Source: an uncultured Collinsella sp. (lineage in GTDB: Bacteria > Actinomycetota > Coriobacteriia > Coriobacteriales > Coriobacteriaceae). Taken from it: a stretch of DNA of 28,184 nucleotides. The stretch lies in assembly GCA_937981515.1 (NCBI GenBank), contig CALJNY010000032.1:1-28184 (forward strand). The letters run 5' to 3'. Under the pieces are notes generated by a model. That model worked only from the letters and a program-made list of their open reading frames with translations, was not told the DNA's origin and did no database searches. A program made the translations under genes and the position numbers. This document shows positions 1 through 7,581 of the stretch, piece after piece (position 1 is the first letter of the stretch; the number at the start of each line of letters is the position of its first letter).

Positions 1-720
1 GGCAAGGGAGATGCCGATGAGACCAAGGGCGATCAGCGTGAGCTGAGGGATGGCAGCAAGGACAAAGCCGAGGACGAAGAACGGCCAGGTCTCCTTGGTG
101 GCCATCATGTTGATGACCATGGCGTAACCGACGGAAGCGACCATGCCGCCGCCGACAGCCATGCCGCCGGACAGCCAGTCGGGCATAGCGTTAAGCGCGT
201 TGGTAACGGCCTCGGCCGGGATGACGCACAGAAGCACTGCCGGGATGGCGATACGAAGGCCCTGCATGAGGATGGCTGCATACTGCCAGCGCTCGATGCC
301 GGAGAAGTCGCCCTTCTCGGCGCAACCGTCCATGGCGTGAGCGATAGCGGTAGCAATGGTACGGCAGATCATGGTCAGGAACAGACCAGCGACCGACAGC
401 GGGACGGCGACGGCGATAGCGGTGGTAACGGCCTTACCCGAATCGGTGGCGCCACCGTTGAGGGCGAGCACCATGATGATCGAAGAGGCGACCGAGGCCA
501 GAGCGGCGTCAGGCGCGACAGCGGCGCCGACGTTAGCCCAGCCAAGGGCCATCATCTGGAGCGAACCGCCCAGGAGGATACCCTCCTGAAGGTGACCGGT
601 TACGAGACCGATAAGCGTGCATGCCACGAGCGGCTGATGGAACTGGAACTCATCCAGAACGCCTTCCATACCGGCAAGCAACGCGACAATCGCAACAAGC
701 AGAATAGTGATTGCAGACAT
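1..720 (-). CDS. manY: PTS mannose/fructose/sorbose family IIC component (3' end missing)
   Basis: Membrane permease subunit of a mannose-class phosphotransferase system; it forms the sugar channel with IID, and the sugar is phosphorylated by IIB. 240 codons are present, beginning MSAITILLVAIVALLAGMEG, and the frame is still open at base 1; E. coli ManY has about 266 residues, so only the C-terminus is missing. The translation is strongly hydrophobic with family-typical stretches such as GHLQEGILLGGSLQMMALGW near residues 42-61. The ATG at 720-718 follows an AGGAGGG ribosome site at ideal spacing. It lies 18 bp behind the IIAB gene and is surely co-transcribed with it; a IID gene is expected just outside the window. 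Sugar specificity (mannose, glucosamine, fructose or other) cannot be read from the sequence. Confidence 0.9.
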   Translation of the reverse strand, partial: MSAITILLVAIVALLAGMEGVLDEFQFHQPLVACTLIGLVTGHLQEGILLGGSLQMMALGWANVGAAVAPDAALASVASSIIMVLALNGGATDSGKAVTTAIAVAVPLSVAGLFLTMICRTIATAIAHAMDGCAEKGDFSGIERWQYAAILMQGLRIAIPAVLLCVIPAEAVTNALNAMPDWLSGGMAVGGGMVASVGYAMVINMMATKETWPFFVLGFVLAAIPQLTLIALGLIGISLA

Positions 721-738
721 GTATCGGACCCTCCTTTA

Positions 739-1728
739 CTATGCTTGAGCGGCCAGTTCGGCCTTAGCTTTCTTCAACATGGCGTCGAGATCCTCGGAGG
801 AATCCGAAGGAACCTTGCGGACCTCGAACTTGACGCCCTTGGCCTTGAGGGCCTCGAGAGTCTTGACGTCGTCATCGCCCATAGCGACGGCGTTGGTGAC
901 GACGACCTTGCCCTTGGAGTGAGCCATGGAGCCGATGTTGACTTCCTTGATGTCGACGCCGGCCTCGATGGCCTTGAGCAGATCCTGCGGGTTCTCGAAG
1001 AGCAGCATGGCCTTGGTGTCACCAAAGCGCGTGTCCTTGACGACCTCGGCCATCTTCTTGATGGGCACGACGTTGGCATGGACTCCCGGAGGGGCAGCCT
1101 GCTCGATCATGGTCTTGCGGAGCTCGTCGTGAGCAACGCCGTCGGAAACCACAATGATGCGGTTGGGGTTGATCTGCTTGGTCCACGTGGTGGCCACCTG
1201 ACCATGCAGCAGACGGGTGTCGATACGGACGTGGGCAATCTTGATGTGCCCGTCGCCGATGACCGTTCCCGGAGGAATGGCGCCTGCAGGAGCAGCGGCG
1301 GCCGTAGCCGGCTTCTTCTCCTCGGGCTCCAGAGACTCGGGCTTGACGCGCACGCCAGCCTTAGCCTCAGTCACGAGATGTTTTGCGATCGCATGTGCAG
1401 TGTTCTTTGCGTCAAAGCGCTGCGAATATGCCTCGATGAGCATAGGCAGGTTGACACCGGTGACGATAGCCCAGGAATCGTGGCCCTCGATGAGTCCGCT
1501 GATCTGGTTGAACGGCGTGCCGCCCCACAGATCAACGAGGAAGAGCACCTGCTCCTGGTCCTCGAAGGAAGCGATTGCTTCCTCGACCTTGGCACGGAAG
1601 TCGTCGGGTCCCATGCTCGGCTCGAGCGAGACCACGGCTACAGACGGCTGATCGCCAAAGACCATCGAGCCCGTCTGCTTGATTCCAGCTGCCAAGTCCC
1701 CGTGGCTAGCAAGAACAATACTTACCAT
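739..1728 (-). CDS. manX: PTS mannose family IIAB component (fused IIA-IIB)
   Basis: Cytoplasmic phosphotransfer protein: IIA takes phosphate from HPr and passes it to IIB, which phosphorylates the incoming sugar. Numbered from the ATG at 1728, IIA spans about 1-128 with the active histidine in LASHGD (His9) and the conserved DLWGGTPFN segment near 66-74. An Ala/Pro/Glu-rich linker covers about 129-160, and IIB follows with its phosphorylated histidine in RLLHGQV (His175). The length of 329 residues matches ManX-type fusions. A GTG one codon upstream (1731) is also possible, but GGAGG at 1736-1740 is 7 nt from the ATG and only 4 nt from the GTG. It is first in the operon with the IIC gene. 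Confidence 0.93.
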   Translation of the reverse strand: MVSIVLASHGDLAAGIKQTGSMVFGDQPSVAVVSLEPSMGPDDFRAKVEEAIASFEDQEQVLFLVDLWGGTPFNQISGLIEGHDSWAIVTGVNLPMLIEAYSQRFDAKNTAHAIAKHLVTEAKAGVRVKPESLEPEEKKPATAAAAPAGAIPPGTVIGDGHIKIAHVRIDTRLLHGQVATTWTKQINPNRIIVVSDGVAHDELRKTMIEQAAPPGVHANVVPIKKMAEVVKDTRFGDTKAMLLFENPQDLLKAIEAGVDIKEVNIGSMAHSKGKVVVTNAVAMGDDDVKTLEALKAKGVKFEVRKVPSDSSEDLDAMLKKAKAELAAQA

Positions 1729-1775
1729 CACATAACCTCCTTTTCGTCTACGTATTTCCTACACGACATTAAGGA

Positions 1776-1804
1776 AGTATACCTGTTTGGTTTGTGGAAT
1801 TATA
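1776..1804 (-). promoter_or_regulatory. Probable promoter region of the manXY operon
   Basis: Reading leftward, a perfect TATAAT (1804-1799) and a TATACT (1781-1776) lie 50-75 bp upstream of manX in AT-rich DNA. Neither has a convincing -35 box at 16-18 bp, so the start point is uncertain and an activator may be needed. No sigma-54 (GG-N10-GC) box was seen. Confidence 0.35.
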
Positions 1805-2046
1805 GCTAAATTCGCAAAAGGTTGCATTATTTGTTTAAACGTCTAGGTTTGTTACAAGTTGGTTACGTTGCTGGTTTTTCACTCATTTCCCGCCAAGGCG
1901 CCGCTCATCAAGCCGCGCATTTTACAGATACAAGCAGGCTGTTCATTAATATCGATTTTAAGCAAGCGCGAATGCGCTTGTACTGCTGCTATTTTGTTTA
2001 AACAGACATAACTTGACTATTAGCTTGACTTATGCACTAGCGCAAG
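1805..2046. other. AT-rich intergenic stretch between manX and the hypA repeat array
   Basis: No gene is apparent here. Two features stand out. TTGTTTAAAC, which contains the palindrome GTTTAAAC, occurs at 1831-1840 and again at 1994-2003. A small perfect hairpin, CAAGCGC/GCGCTTG with loop GAAT, occupies 1963-1980. The repeated decamer could be a binding site for a regulator of manXY, but two copies are weak evidence. Confidence 0.3.
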
Positions 2047-2129
2047 TAGTCATTGGGGACGTTCTTAAACGACTAGTCGTTGGGGACGTTCTTGTTTGAC
2101 TAGTCGTTTAAGAACGTCCCCAACGACCA
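2047..2129. repeat. Three-unit palindromic repeat array (GGGGACGTTCTTA core)
   Basis: Each 29-bp unit is TAGTCRTT, then the 13-bp core GGGGACGTTCTTA or a one-base variant, then a near-complement arm such as AACGACTA. Units lie at 2047-2075, 2074-2102 and 2101-2129, each sharing TA with the next so that the junctions read GACTAGTC. Units one and two have the same orientation and the third is inverted. A single further copy is at 18470-18498. The array starts 2 bp behind the hypA stop codon and could act as a transcript 3' end. The unit design resembles REP/BIME elements. Confidence 0.8.
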
Positions 2130-2131
2130 AG

Positions 2132-2560
2132 TTAGGCGATATGGAGGGGGTTGGCGGCGTCGACGGCGTCGGGAACGTCGGAAGGACCGTCGGGAGCAGC
2201 GTCTGCCGGGTCCTCGTCGGGGGTCTCGATCTGCTTGATCATGACCTCCTGGCCCTGCAGCAGGTATGTCTCGCCGCTGCCGCAATGGGGACAGGTCTTG
2301 CCGTGCTCGACTGTCGCGTAGTCGCGGCCGCACGCCTCGCAATGCGTCACGGCCTCGACAGGCTCCACAATAAGCTCCGCACCCTCGGTGATGGACTTTT
2401 TATCTGCCGCCCAGTGCCAAGCGTCGAGCAGCAAGTCGGGAACGACGCCCGAGACCTCGCCCAGCAGCAACGTCACGCTCGAAACGCGACGCACGCCATT
2501 GGCGCGCGCCACATTCTCAACATCGCGAATGATGTGATAGACGATTCCCAATTCATGCAA
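2132..2560 (-). CDS. hypA: Hydrogenase/urease nickel-incorporation protein HypA
   Basis: Metallochaperone that delivers nickel during [NiFe]-hydrogenase maturation, working with HypB. The protein has 142 residues. The N-terminal Met-His-Glu supplies the nickel ligands, and a zinc site is formed by two CxxC motifs (Cys74/77 and Cys90/93). The last 30 residues are an acidic, Asp/Pro/Ala-rich tail beyond the usual family end. The start is TTG at 2560: only this start puts His at position 2 as the family requires, and an AAGG element lies about 8 nt upstream. No other hyp or hydrogenase genes are in the window. It follows the FAD oxidoreductase gene on the same strand across a 96-bp gap that holds a hairpin repeat, so co-transcription is possible but unproven. 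Confidence 0.92.
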   Translation of the reverse strand: MHELGIVYHIIRDVENVARANGVRRVSSVTLLLGEVSGVVPDLLLDAWHWAADKKSITEGAELIVEPVEAVTHCEACGRDYATVEHGKTCPHCGSGETYLLQGQEVMIKQIETPDEDPADAAPDGPSDVPDAVDAANPLHIA

Positions 2561-2605
2561 GGTAGAAACCTTTCAACAACGGTTGATGCAATGCAAACTC
2601 AAAGC

Positions 2606-2641
2606 AAGGGGACAGCGAAATCTAGTCTGCGCCGTCCCCTT
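2606..2641. repeat. GGGGAC-type hairpin repeat between hypA and the oxidoreductase gene
   Basis: AAGGGGACAGCG at 2606-2617 pairs with CGCCGTCCCCTT at 2630-2641 (11 of 12 positions) around a 12-nt loop. It lies 15 bp behind the oxidoreductase stop and shares the GGGGAC core with the other repeats. There is no long T run, so it is a weak intrinsic terminator at best. Confidence 0.6.
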
Positions 2642-2656
2642 ACCCGCCATGGTTAC

Positions 2657-5434
2657 CTATTTACGACCGAACTTGATTTTGATTGCGCGTTTCAAAGCGT
2701 ACTTACCCAGGCTGGGGAGCTTTTGCTCGTATTTGACCATCGTGGAGCACTCGGGGCGGTCGCGATCCAGATGGATGGCGTCGAACACGCACTTGGTGGT
2801 GCACAGGCCGCAGCCGATGCACTTGTTGGGGTCGACGATCGAGGCACCGCAACCCAGGCAACGGGCGGTCTCGGCGCGCACCTGCTCTTCGGTAAAGGTC
2901 TCGACGTACTCGCTAAACGGCGCGGCCTTCTCGCGCTCGCGGTCCACGTGGGCAGCCTCGCGGCTCGCGTTGTCGTAGCTCTCGATCACGACATCGTCGC
3001 GGTCGAACGCGGTGTAGCGGCGCTGGTTGCGGCCGATGGTGAGCGTGGATCCCGGCTGCACAAAGCGATGGATGGAGACGGCGGCCTCGTGACCGGCGGC
3101 GATAGCATCGATGGCAAAGCTCGGACCGGTGTAGACGTCGCCGCCCACAAAGATGTCGGGCTCGGCAGTCTGATAGGTCTGGGGATCGGCAAGAGCACCC
3201 TGGCCGCGGCCAAGCTCCACCTTGGAGCCAGCCAACAGGTCGCCCCACACAATGGACTGGCCAATCGACATGACGACACGGTCGGCATCGACACGACGCA
3301 GATCGTTCTCGTCGTACTCAGGCGCAAACCGGCCCTCGTCGTCAAAGACGCGCGTGCAGCGCTTGAAGGTGATACCGCACACACGGCCGGACTCGTCCAG
3401 GTGAACCTCCTTGGGACCCCAACCACAGCTGATGTGCGCGCCGTCCTCGATGGCCTCGCGACGCTCTTCCTCGCTGGCGGGCATCTGGGCCTCGCTCTCC
3501 AGGCAGAACATCTCGACGTGCTCGGAGCCCAGACGGCAGGCGTTGCGGGCCACGTCGATGGCCACGTTGCCGCCGCCCACCACGATGGTGCGGCCGGGCA
3601 GCGCGTCGATCTTGCCGCTGTTGACCTCGCGCAAGAAGTCGACGGCCACGGTCACGTCCTCGGCATCCTCGCCCGGAATACCGGCAAGGCGGCCGCCCTG
3701 GCAGCCGATGGCAACATAAAAGGCCTTAAAGCCCTGCTCGCGCAGCTCGTCGAGCGTCACATCGCAACCGACCTCCACGCCATAGCGGAACTCGGCACCC
3801 ATCAGGCGAATGATCTCGACCTCGGCCTCGATAACGTCCTTCTCCAGCTTAAAGCTGGGAATACCGTAGGTGAGCATGCCGCCCGGGCACTCGTTCTTCT
3901 CGAACACGACAGGCTTGTAGCCCTTCTCGGCCAGGTAGAAAGCGCAGGACAGGCCGGCCGGACCGGCACCGATGATGGCGATCTTCTGGTCGAAGCCGCC
4001 GGCACGCGTCGGGGTCACCACAGGTGGGACATAGCGGGTCGCGGCATCCAAATCGCGCTGGGCGATGAACTTCTTGACCTCGTCGATAGCCACGGCGGCG
4101 TCCACACGGCCGCGAGTGCAGACATCCTCACAGCGGCGGTTGCACACACGGCCGCAGATAGCGGGCAGCGGGTTCTCGCGCTTAATGAGTGCTAGGGCCT
4201 CGTCATAGCGACCCTGAGCCGCGAGCTTCAAATAGCCCTGAACGGCGACATGCGCGGGGCAGGCCGTCTTGCAGGGAGCGGTGCCGGACTCATGCGTCTC
4301 GATGCGGTTGTCGTTGCGGTAGTTGGGCGACCACTTGGCGTGATCCCACTTGGTGGCATCGGGCAGCTCCTGGCGCGGATATTCGGGTACCTGTCCGCCG
4401 GCCTTTTTGCTGCAGAGCTTCTGGCCCAGCTTAGCGGCACCGGCCGGACACACCTCAACGCAGCGACCGCAGGCCACGCACTTGTCCTTTTCGACCTTGG
4501 CGACATAGGCCGAGCGCGACAGGTTGGGCGTGTTGAACAGCTGCGAGGTGCGCAGGGCGTAGCACACGTTGACGTTGCAGTTGCAGATGGCGAAGATCTT
4601 GTTCTCGCCGTCGATGTTGGTGATCTGGTGCACAAAGCCGTTGTCCTCGGCCTGGCGCAGGATGTCGTAAACCTCGTCGCGGGTCACGTAATGGCCACGA
4701 TCGGTCTCGACCACGTAGTCGGCCATATCGCCCACGGCGATGCACCAATCGGCCGGGTCGTCTGCACAGCCCTCACCCATCACGCGACGGCTCGCGCGGC
4801 AGCTGCAGGTGCTGGCGGCATACTTACCCTCGTATTTGTCGAGCCAGTGCTCGATATGCTCAATAGGCACCGAGGTGCTCGCGGCGTCAATGGCCTTCTC
4901 GACCGGAATGACATGCATGCCGATGCCGGCACCACCGGGCGGCACCATCGGCGTGGCCTTGGACAGCGGTCCCTTAGACGCCTGCTCAAAGAACTTAGCA
5001 TAGACCGGATGCTCCTCGAGCTGGCTCACGCGCATGTTGAGGAACTCGGCGGAACCCGGCACCAGCATGGGCAGCACCCATTGCTTGGCGCGCTCGGGAT
5101 TTTCCCAGTTGTACTCGAGCAGGCCCGTGTAGCTCATGTCGTCGAGCATCTTCTCGATATCGGCCTCGGGCATGCCGGTGAGCTTGACCATCTCGGGCAG
5201 CGTATAGGGACGGCGCATCTTCATCTTGCAGAGCACTTCGGCCTGCTCGTCAGTCGCGGCCTCGGCAAACGACCAGTACTCGTAGCCCAGCAGCTCATCG
5301 CGATGCAGCAGACGGTTGGTGCAGTGCTCGCACAGCTTGACGATGGCCTCGCGCGGATGCTCCGGCAGCGGCGGCACGAACTCCGAACCGATGTCGGGCT
5401 CGGTGTAGCTAATCCCCGGTCCGTTGAGAATCAT
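2657..5434 (-). CDS. Multi-cluster Fe-S/FAD-dependent NAD(P) oxidoreductase (GltD-like)
   Basis: Large soluble electron-transfer flavoenzyme of 925 residues; substrate unknown. Residue order: an N-terminal region (1-310) with unusual cysteine groups (Cys35/38; TCSC at 210/212; Cys223/231; CNCNVNVC at 284-291); a ferredoxin-type CVACGRCVEVCP (319-330); a GltD-like Fe-S domain (Cys388/392/427/431/435/439); an FAD dinucleotide fold (GAGPAG, 489-494); an NAD(P)-binding GGGNVAID (620-627); the FAD-closing IFVGGDVYTGP (about 761-771); and a C-terminal cluster region (Cys859/862, then CIGCGLCTTKC at 872-882). The core matches glutamate-synthase small subunit/NfnB-type reductases, but no glutaminase or GOGAT large subunit is nearby, so glutamate synthesis is unlikely. 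ATG at 5434 follows AAGGG by 6 nt and is preferred to GTG at 5455. It is divergent from a TetR gene with paired operators between. Confidence 0.85.
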   Translation of the reverse strand: MILNGPGISYTEPDIGSEFVPPLPEHPREAIVKLCEHCTNRLLHRDELLGYEYWSFAEAATDEQAEVLCKMKMRRPYTLPEMVKLTGMPEADIEKMLDDMSYTGLLEYNWENPERAKQWVLPMLVPGSAEFLNMRVSQLEEHPVYAKFFEQASKGPLSKATPMVPPGGAGIGMHVIPVEKAIDAASTSVPIEHIEHWLDKYEGKYAASTCSCRASRRVMGEGCADDPADWCIAVGDMADYVVETDRGHYVTRDEVYDILRQAEDNGFVHQITNIDGENKIFAICNCNVNVCYALRTSQLFNTPNLSRSAYVAKVEKDKCVACGRCVEVCPAGAAKLGQKLCSKKAGGQVPEYPRQELPDATKWDHAKWSPNYRNDNRIETHESGTAPCKTACPAHVAVQGYLKLAAQGRYDEALALIKRENPLPAICGRVCNRRCEDVCTRGRVDAAVAIDEVKKFIAQRDLDAATRYVPPVVTPTRAGGFDQKIAIIGAGPAGLSCAFYLAEKGYKPVVFEKNECPGGMLTYGIPSFKLEKDVIEAEVEIIRLMGAEFRYGVEVGCDVTLDELREQGFKAFYVAIGCQGGRLAGIPGEDAEDVTVAVDFLREVNSGKIDALPGRTIVVGGGNVAIDVARNACRLGSEHVEMFCLESEAQMPASEEERREAIEDGAHISCGWGPKEVHLDESGRVCGITFKRCTRVFDDEGRFAPEYDENDLRRVDADRVVMSIGQSIVWGDLLAGSKVELGRGQGALADPQTYQTAEPDIFVGGDVYTGPSFAIDAIAAGHEAAVSIHRFVQPGSTLTIGRNQRRYTAFDRDDVVIESYDNASREAAHVDREREKAAPFSEYVETFTEEQVRAETARCLGCGASIVDPNKCIGCGLCTTKCVFDAIHLDRDRPECSTMVKYEQKLPSLGKYALKRAIKIKFGRK

Positions 5435-5525
5435 GGTTGTCCCTTCTCTTGCCACAGCCCGGCGAGGCCGCGGCGCCCCTCTTTTTACGGGCTCGACATG
5501 CCCCCACGCCGTTCACCCGTTATTG

Positions 5526-5563
5526 TTGACATTGTGTCAAAAACAGTATTGACGAACCGTCAA
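5526..5563. promoter_or_regulatory. Tandem palindromic operators in the TetR/oxidoreductase divergent region
   Basis: Two 15-bp sites of form TTGAC-N5-GTCAA lie at 5526-5540 and 5549-5563, with 6-bp perfect arms (TTGACA/TGTCAA and TTGACG/CGTCAA). They are 8 bp apart, or 23 bp centre to centre. An outer pair, TATTGTTGAC (5521-5530) and GTCAACAATA (5559-5568), adds a 10-bp inverted repeat. TTGACA/TTGACG also look like -35 boxes, so bound repressor would block RNA polymerase. The likely ligand-responsive repressor is the adjacent TetR protein, acting on both divergent genes. Confidence 0.75.
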
Positions 5564-5621
5564 CAATATTCAAGACTGTTAGGCGAACGGTCAGGCTCAA
5601 ACGGATGAAAGGCGGCAAAAC

Positions 5622-6284
5622 ATGGGCAACAACACAGCAGATACCTCTGTAGTCGATGCCGTCCCCGCATCCGATAGCGCGGCAAAGCGCTTGACGGGCG
5701 ACGAACGCCGTCGCGAGATCCTCGATGCCGTGCGCACCGTGAGCTCTGAGCTGGGCGTGTCGCATCTATCCGTCTCGGCCGTGACCAAGCGAGCCGGCTG
5801 CACGCGCTCGCTGTTCTACCACTACTTCGCCGACATGGACGCCGCCGTCACCGCCGTCATGGACGAGGCAATTGACGGTTTTATCTCCGAGCTCGAGCAG
5901 TGGAATGCCAACCGCATCGTCGGTGATATTGAGGGCGCGCTCGACACCGTCGCCCCGCTCTTTAAGCGCCTGGTCGCCAGCGGCCACGAGCTGCCGAGTA
6001 CGCTCACCTCAAGCAGCGGCGCGCTCTACGGCGGCTTTTTGCACAACGTGGTCCAGCGCGTGGCGCAGTATATCTGCGACACCACCGTGGTGGACTTTGT
6101 CGCCCATCATGAGCTACGCATCGACCATGTCTACGAGACGTTCTACACCCTCATCATGGGGTTGTTGATGTATATCCGTACGCACCCCGATGTGCCCGAC
6201 GAGACGGTCAAAGAAATCATCGCCTCGACACTCCACATCGAGGGCTATACCGCCAAGTATCCGGAGCGCAAGCCCCAGAACTGA
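5622..6284 (+). CDS. TetR/AcrR family transcriptional regulator
   Basis: Predicted dimeric repressor of 220 residues. The N-terminal helix-turn-helix spans about 29-75 (GDERRREILDAV, then VSAVTKRAGCTRSLFYHYFADMDA), with the family-typical LFYHYF recognition-helix end. The rest is a helical ligand-binding domain without a recognisable ligand motif. A preceding 25-residue N-terminal tail is probably unstructured. ATG at 5622 follows AAAGGCGG. It is divergent from the Fe-S/FAD oxidoreductase and 63 bp upstream of the membrane protein gene, so it probably controls both and itself through the paired TTGAC-N5-GTCAA sites. Confidence 0.9.
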   Translation: MGNNTADTSVVDAVPASDSAAKRLTGDERRREILDAVRTVSSELGVSHLSVSAVTKRAGCTRSLFYHYFADMDAAVTAVMDEAIDGFISELEQWNANRIVGDIEGALDTVAPLFKRLVASGHELPSTLTSSSGALYGGFLHNVVQRVAQYICDTTVVDFVAHHELRIDHVYETFYTLIMGLLMYIRTHPDVPDETVKEIIASTLHIEGYTAKYPERKPQN

Positions 6285-6347
6285 CGACATTTGGCCAAAC
6301 TGCCCGCGATCAGAAGAGGGGCCGCGGGCGTGTGAAAGGAGAGCAGT

Positions 6348-7355
6348 ATGCTGTTCGATGTTTGGGGTAGCGATACCCTTATCCACTGGGCCGGCTGGGC
6401 CATGGTCTTTATTGGCCTGATCGTGCTCAACGAGGTCGGCCGCCGCACCAAGCTCGGCGCAGCCATCATCTTTGGCGTGGCTCCGCTGGCCATGACCATC
6501 TACTGCGTCGCCATCGCCGTCGGCGTTTCGCAGGGTGCCGAGTGGGCGCTCACCAACCCCACCCATGTGTACCAGAACAGCTGGTTCCACTACGCCAAAG
6601 TGTACGCGGCGCTGGCCGGTTGCTGGGGCTTCATTGCCATTAAGTACCAGTGGGGCAAAATCGGCAAGGCGCATTGGTTCCGCGCGTGGCCGTTTGTGAT
6701 CGTCGCCATCAACATCATGATCGCCGTCGTGTCTGACTTTGAGAGCGCCTATCACTTCTTTGTCCTGGGCGAGTCCACCTGGGTCACCTCCGAGGGCGCC
6801 ACGCAGCTGGCCGGCTGGAACAACGTGTTCAACGGTATCGCGGGCATCATCAACATCTTCTGCATGACCGGTTGGTGGAGCGTCTACGCCTCCGAGGACA
6901 AGACCGACATGCTGTGGCCCGACATGACCTGGGTCTACATCATCGCCTACGATATCTGGAACTTCTGCTACACCTACAACTGCCTGCCCACCCACTCCTG
7001 GTTCTGCGGCTTTGCGCTGCTGCTGGCGCCCACCGTCGCCGCCTTTATCTGGAACAAGGGCGGCTGGATTCAGAACCGCGCCTTTACGCTGGCCATTTGG
7101 TGCATGTTTGCCCAGGTGTTCCCGTACTTCCAGGAGGAGTCCATCTTTGTGACGCACTCCACGCTCGATCCCGGCGCCGCCACCGCGGTCTCGGTCGCCG
7201 CGCTAATCGCCAACATCGCCGCGATCATCTACGTCGCCTACCGTGCCAAGAAGCTCGGCCGCAATCCCTACAAGCAGGATGTCTTTGAGGGCACCAGCGA
7301 TTGGGAGAAGGCCACTGCCCGCCGCGCCAAGGTTGATTACGCGCACGCCGAGTAA
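6348..7355 (+). CDS. Polytopic membrane protein, DUF5692-like, function unknown
   Basis: 335 residues with roughly eight or nine hydrophobic segments, for example about 13-28, 38-60, 83-99, 112-130, 190-212, 218-236, 245-262 and 278-300, and a charged cytoplasmic-looking C-tail (AKKLGRNPYKQ onward). It is notably rich in Trp, Tyr and Phe, with acidic residues inside or near membrane segments (VVSDFESAYHFF). I believe it matches the uncharacterised DUF5692 family seen in Coriobacteriia; that is recall, not a search. ATG at 6348 has an AAAGGAGAG ribosome site. It follows the TetR gene by 63 bp in the same direction and ends at a strong terminator, so the two form an operon. A role in moving the oxidoreductase's substrate or electrons is inference only. 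Confidence 0.8.
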   Translation: MLFDVWGSDTLIHWAGWAMVFIGLIVLNEVGRRTKLGAAIIFGVAPLAMTIYCVAIAVGVSQGAEWALTNPTHVYQNSWFHYAKVYAALAGCWGFIAIKYQWGKIGKAHWFRAWPFVIVAINIMIAVVSDFESAYHFFVLGESTWVTSEGATQLAGWNNVFNGIAGIINIFCMTGWWSVYASEDKTDMLWPDMTWVYIIAYDIWNFCYTYNCLPTHSWFCGFALLLAPTVAAFIWNKGGWIQNRAFTLAIWCMFAQVFPYFQEESIFVTHSTLDPGAATAVSVAALIANIAAIIYVAYRAKKLGRNPYKQDVFEGTSDWEKATARRAKVDYAHAE

Positions 7356-7422
7356 CGTGTTTATTCCGTCCACATTTGGATGTAGGCAAACTTAGCCGAC
7401 GCCGCAATCGCGCGTCATGCGC

Positions 7423-7461
7423 AGCCCCGGAAAGCGATTCGCCCGCTTTCCGGGGCTTTTT
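7423..7461 (+). terminator. Intrinsic terminator of the tetR-membrane protein operon
   Basis: AGCCCCGGAAAGCG (7423-7436) pairs perfectly with CGCTTTCCGGGGCT (7444-7457) around a 7-nt loop, followed by a T run. Confidence 0.9.
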
Positions 7462-7581
7462 GTTGTTGTACTTCATTCAAAAACATGCGCATATATAAAA
7501 TCGGATTTCAAATCATGCGGCGGCTCTATGGGGTCCCGTTTTTGGGTACAGTGTTGTCCCGATATTGAGCTTGGGGGATAT

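Noticed and set aside
2047..2129. Possible CRISPR array
   Set aside because: Units abut or overlap with no unique spacers, are palindromic and change orientation; no cas genes are present.
7417..7581. 55-residue N-terminal extension of the anchored protein
   Set aside because: It would begin inside the upstream terminator and lacks a ribosome site; ATG at 7582 has a strong one.
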